Position numbers and translations under genes: made by a program. Below are positions 62,719 to 64,000 of a stretch of DNA of 64,000 nucleotides, one piece after another. The stretch comes from Rhodocyclales bacterium (GTDB lineage: Bacteria; Pseudomonadota; Gammaproteobacteria; Burkholderiales; Rhodocyclaceae), in assembly GCA_016235025.1 (NCBI GenBank), contig JACRMV010000006.1, forward strand, positions 298,951-362,950. Reading direction: 5' to 3'. The notes below the pieces were generated by a model. That model saw only the letters and a list, made by a program, of their open reading frames with translations. It was not told the DNA's origin and did no database searches. Numbering within the stretch: position 1 is the stretch's first letter; every line of letters begins with the position of its first letter.

Positions 62719-64000
62719 ATGCGTCACGCTGCTACTGCCCTTCCCGCCCCAGCCCCGTCCAGTCGCCACGACTGGCATACGATCAAGACCCTGCTGCCCT
62801 ACCTGTGGGCATGGAAGGGGCGCGTGACTTTCGCGCTGGCCTGCCTGCTCATCGCCAAGCTGGCCAACATCGCCGTGCCGCTGGTGTTCAAGGACATCAT
62901 CGATGCCTTCACGCTGCCGCGCGAGCAGGCTTTTTTGCTGGTTCCCCTCGGCCTGCTGGCCGCCTATGGCGCGCTGCGCTTTTCCACCGCGCTGTTCACC
63001 GAGCTGCGCGAAATCCTCTTCGCCCGCGTCACGCAGCAGGCAGTGCGCACTATCGCCCTGCAGGTGTTCGAGCACCTGCATGCGCTGTCCCTGCGCTTTC
63101 ATCTGGAGCGCCAGACCGGCGGCCTGACGCGCGACGTCGAACGCGGCACGCGCTCGATCGGCTCGCTGATCAGCTACACGCTGTATTCAATCCTCCCGAC
63201 ACTGATCGAAATCGCGCTGGTGCTGGGCATCCTGATGGTGCGCTACACATGGGATTTCAGCCTGATCACCTTCATCACACTGACGACCTATGTCGTCTTC
63301 ACCATCGTCGTCAGCAACTGGCGCACCCATCTGCGGCGTGAGGTGAATGAGCTCGACTCGGCCGCCAACGTGCGCGCCGTGGACAGCCTGATCAACTTCG
63401 AGACGGTGAAATATTTCAACAATGAAGCCTGGGAACGTGCGCGCTACGACGAGCAGTTGAAAAAGTGGGAAACGGCGCAGATCAAAAGCCAGATCTCGCT
63501 CTCCTGGCTCAACCTCGGCCAGTCGCTGATCATCGCCGCCGGTGTCTCGCTGATGATGTGGCGCGCGGCGGAAGGCGTCGCCGCCGGGCGCATGACGGTG
63601 GGCGACATCGTGCTGGTGAATGCCTTCCTGATCCAGCTCTACATGCCGCTCAACCACCTGGGCGTGCTCTACCGCGAGATTCGCCAGGCGCTGACCGACA
63701 TCGAGCGCATGTTCGCGCTGCTCGACACGAACCGGGAAATACGCGATGCCGCCGATGCGCGGCCGCTGTTTCCAGAAGCGTTTGCCAAGGCCGGGCCGCA
63801 GCCTTGCACCATCGAATTCGAACATGTCGATTTCAGCTACGACCCGGCGCGGCAGATTCTTTTTGACATCTCGCTGAAAGTCGGCGCTGGCAGGACGGCG
63901 GCCGTGGTCGGCGCCAGCGGCTCGGGCAAGTCGACTCTCGCCCGGCTGCTGTTCCGTTTCTATGAGGTGAATTCCGGCAGCATAAAAATCAACGGCAGCG
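62719..64000 (+). CDS. Atm1-type ABC exporter (membrane plus ATPase), cut by window edge
   Basis: 427 codons in frame from the ATG at 62719 ([20 protein letters not shown]). The membrane domain has about six helices between residues 30 and 320, including [10 protein letters not shown] near 240, a mark of the Atm1/HMT1 (ABCB7) group. The ATPase domain starts near 355 and its Walker [10 protein letters not shown] is at about 400. Atm1 relatives export glutathione-linked compounds and metals. K-V-G-A-G-R-T-A just before Walker A is encoded by a repeat copy. The rest of the ATPase lies beyond the window. Confidence 0.9.
   Translation, partial: MRHAATALPAPAPSSRHDWHTIKTLLPYLWAWKGRVTFALACLLIAKLANIAVPLVFKDIIDAFTLPREQAFLLVPLGLLAAYGALRFSTALFTELREILFARVTQQAVRTIALQVFEHLHALSLRFHLERQTGGLTRDVERGTRSIGSLISYTLYSILPTLIEIALVLGILMVRYTWDFSLITFITLTTYVVFTIVVSNWRTHLRREVNELDSAANVRAVDSLINFETVKYFNNEAWERARYDEQLKKWETAQIKSQISLSWLNLGQSLIIAAGVSLMMWRAAEGVAAGRMTVGDIVLVNAFLIQLYMPLNHLGVLYREIRQALTDIERMFALLDTNREIRDAADARPLFPEAFAKAGPQPCTIEFEHVDFSYDPARQILFDISLKVGAGRTAAVVGASGSGKSTLARLLFRFYEVNSGSIKINGS
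63877..63900 (+). repeat. Dispersed 24-bp repeat, copy 16 (before Walker A of the ABC gene)
   Basis: 21 of 24 matches, sense frame K-V-G-A-G-R-T-A, directly before [14 protein letters not shown] proteins often have P-x-G-x-T/K-x-A-x-V-G here, so the repeat happens to encode an acceptable sequence. Confidence 0.65.

Overview
The window is about 64 kb of GC-rich, densely coding bacterial chromosome. Gene content and order point to a betaproteobacterium: tkt-gap-pgk-pyk-fba-purC, aceE-aceF-lpdA with a lipoyl domain on the E3 subunit, glyA-nrdR-ribD, and a MSHA-type pilus locus. A form II RuBisCO (cbbM) next to phosphoribulokinase shows a facultative or obligate autotroph, of the kind found among Rhodocyclales or Nitrosomonadales such as Sulfuritalea or Thiobacillus relatives. 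The genus is inference. I saw no rRNA, tRNA, CRISPR array, transposase or prophage.

Layout. 1-11.7 kb (minus strand): the start of ftsK, then a Calvin-cycle/glycolysis operon read right to left: thioredoxin-like gene, cbbM, prk, tkt, gap, pgk, pyk, fba, psiE, purC. 11.7-15.7 kb (plus): rsmE, a two-domain polyphosphate:AMP phosphotransferase, argA and yggX, the first three overlapping. 15.7-25.1 kb (minus): phoU, rpiA, the pyruvate dehydrogenase operon, and bioB-bioC with a small basic protein. 25.1-26.4 kb (plus): comF and an unknown gene. 26.4-37.3 kb (minus): a MSHA-like type IV pilus operon (E, G, F-like, A, I, PilN-like, J, K, L, M, N). 37.4-45.9 kb: trmL; a minus-strand run arsR-rhodanese-grxC-secB-SH3-gpsA; a plus-strand run gpmA-envC-ctpA-unknown-moeB. 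45.9-50.7 kb: a more A/T-rich two-gene signalling cassette (HDOD histidine kinase plus REC-PAS-GGDEF-EAL), flanked by intact moeB and by a decayed copy of the moeB 3' end. 50.7-64 kb: glyA-nrdR-ribD-membrane protein, a phosphatase, a TRAP transporter, a VIT/CCC1 transporter, pmbA/yjgA, a thioesterase, a glutaryl-CoA dehydrogenase and the start of an Atm1-type ABC exporter.

The most unusual signal is a dispersed repeat of about 24 bp that no gene family explains. Its left half is AAAGTCGGCGC and its right half TGGCGATACGGCG. I count 16 clear copies and one doubtful copy, on both strands, about one per 4 kb. Five are intergenic, one overlaps a start codon and ten lie inside real genes without breaking the frame. 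The repeat is open in all six frames. Genic copies use only three of these, giving K-V-G-A-G-D-T-A (6 genes), A-V-S-P-A-P-T-F (3) or R-R-L-A-S-A-D-F (2), mostly in loops, linkers and tails. This looks like either a coding-tolerant mobile mini-element, comparable in principle to Rickettsia palindromic elements, or a previously unrecognised uptake-like sequence. A genome-wide count and protein alignments would decide.
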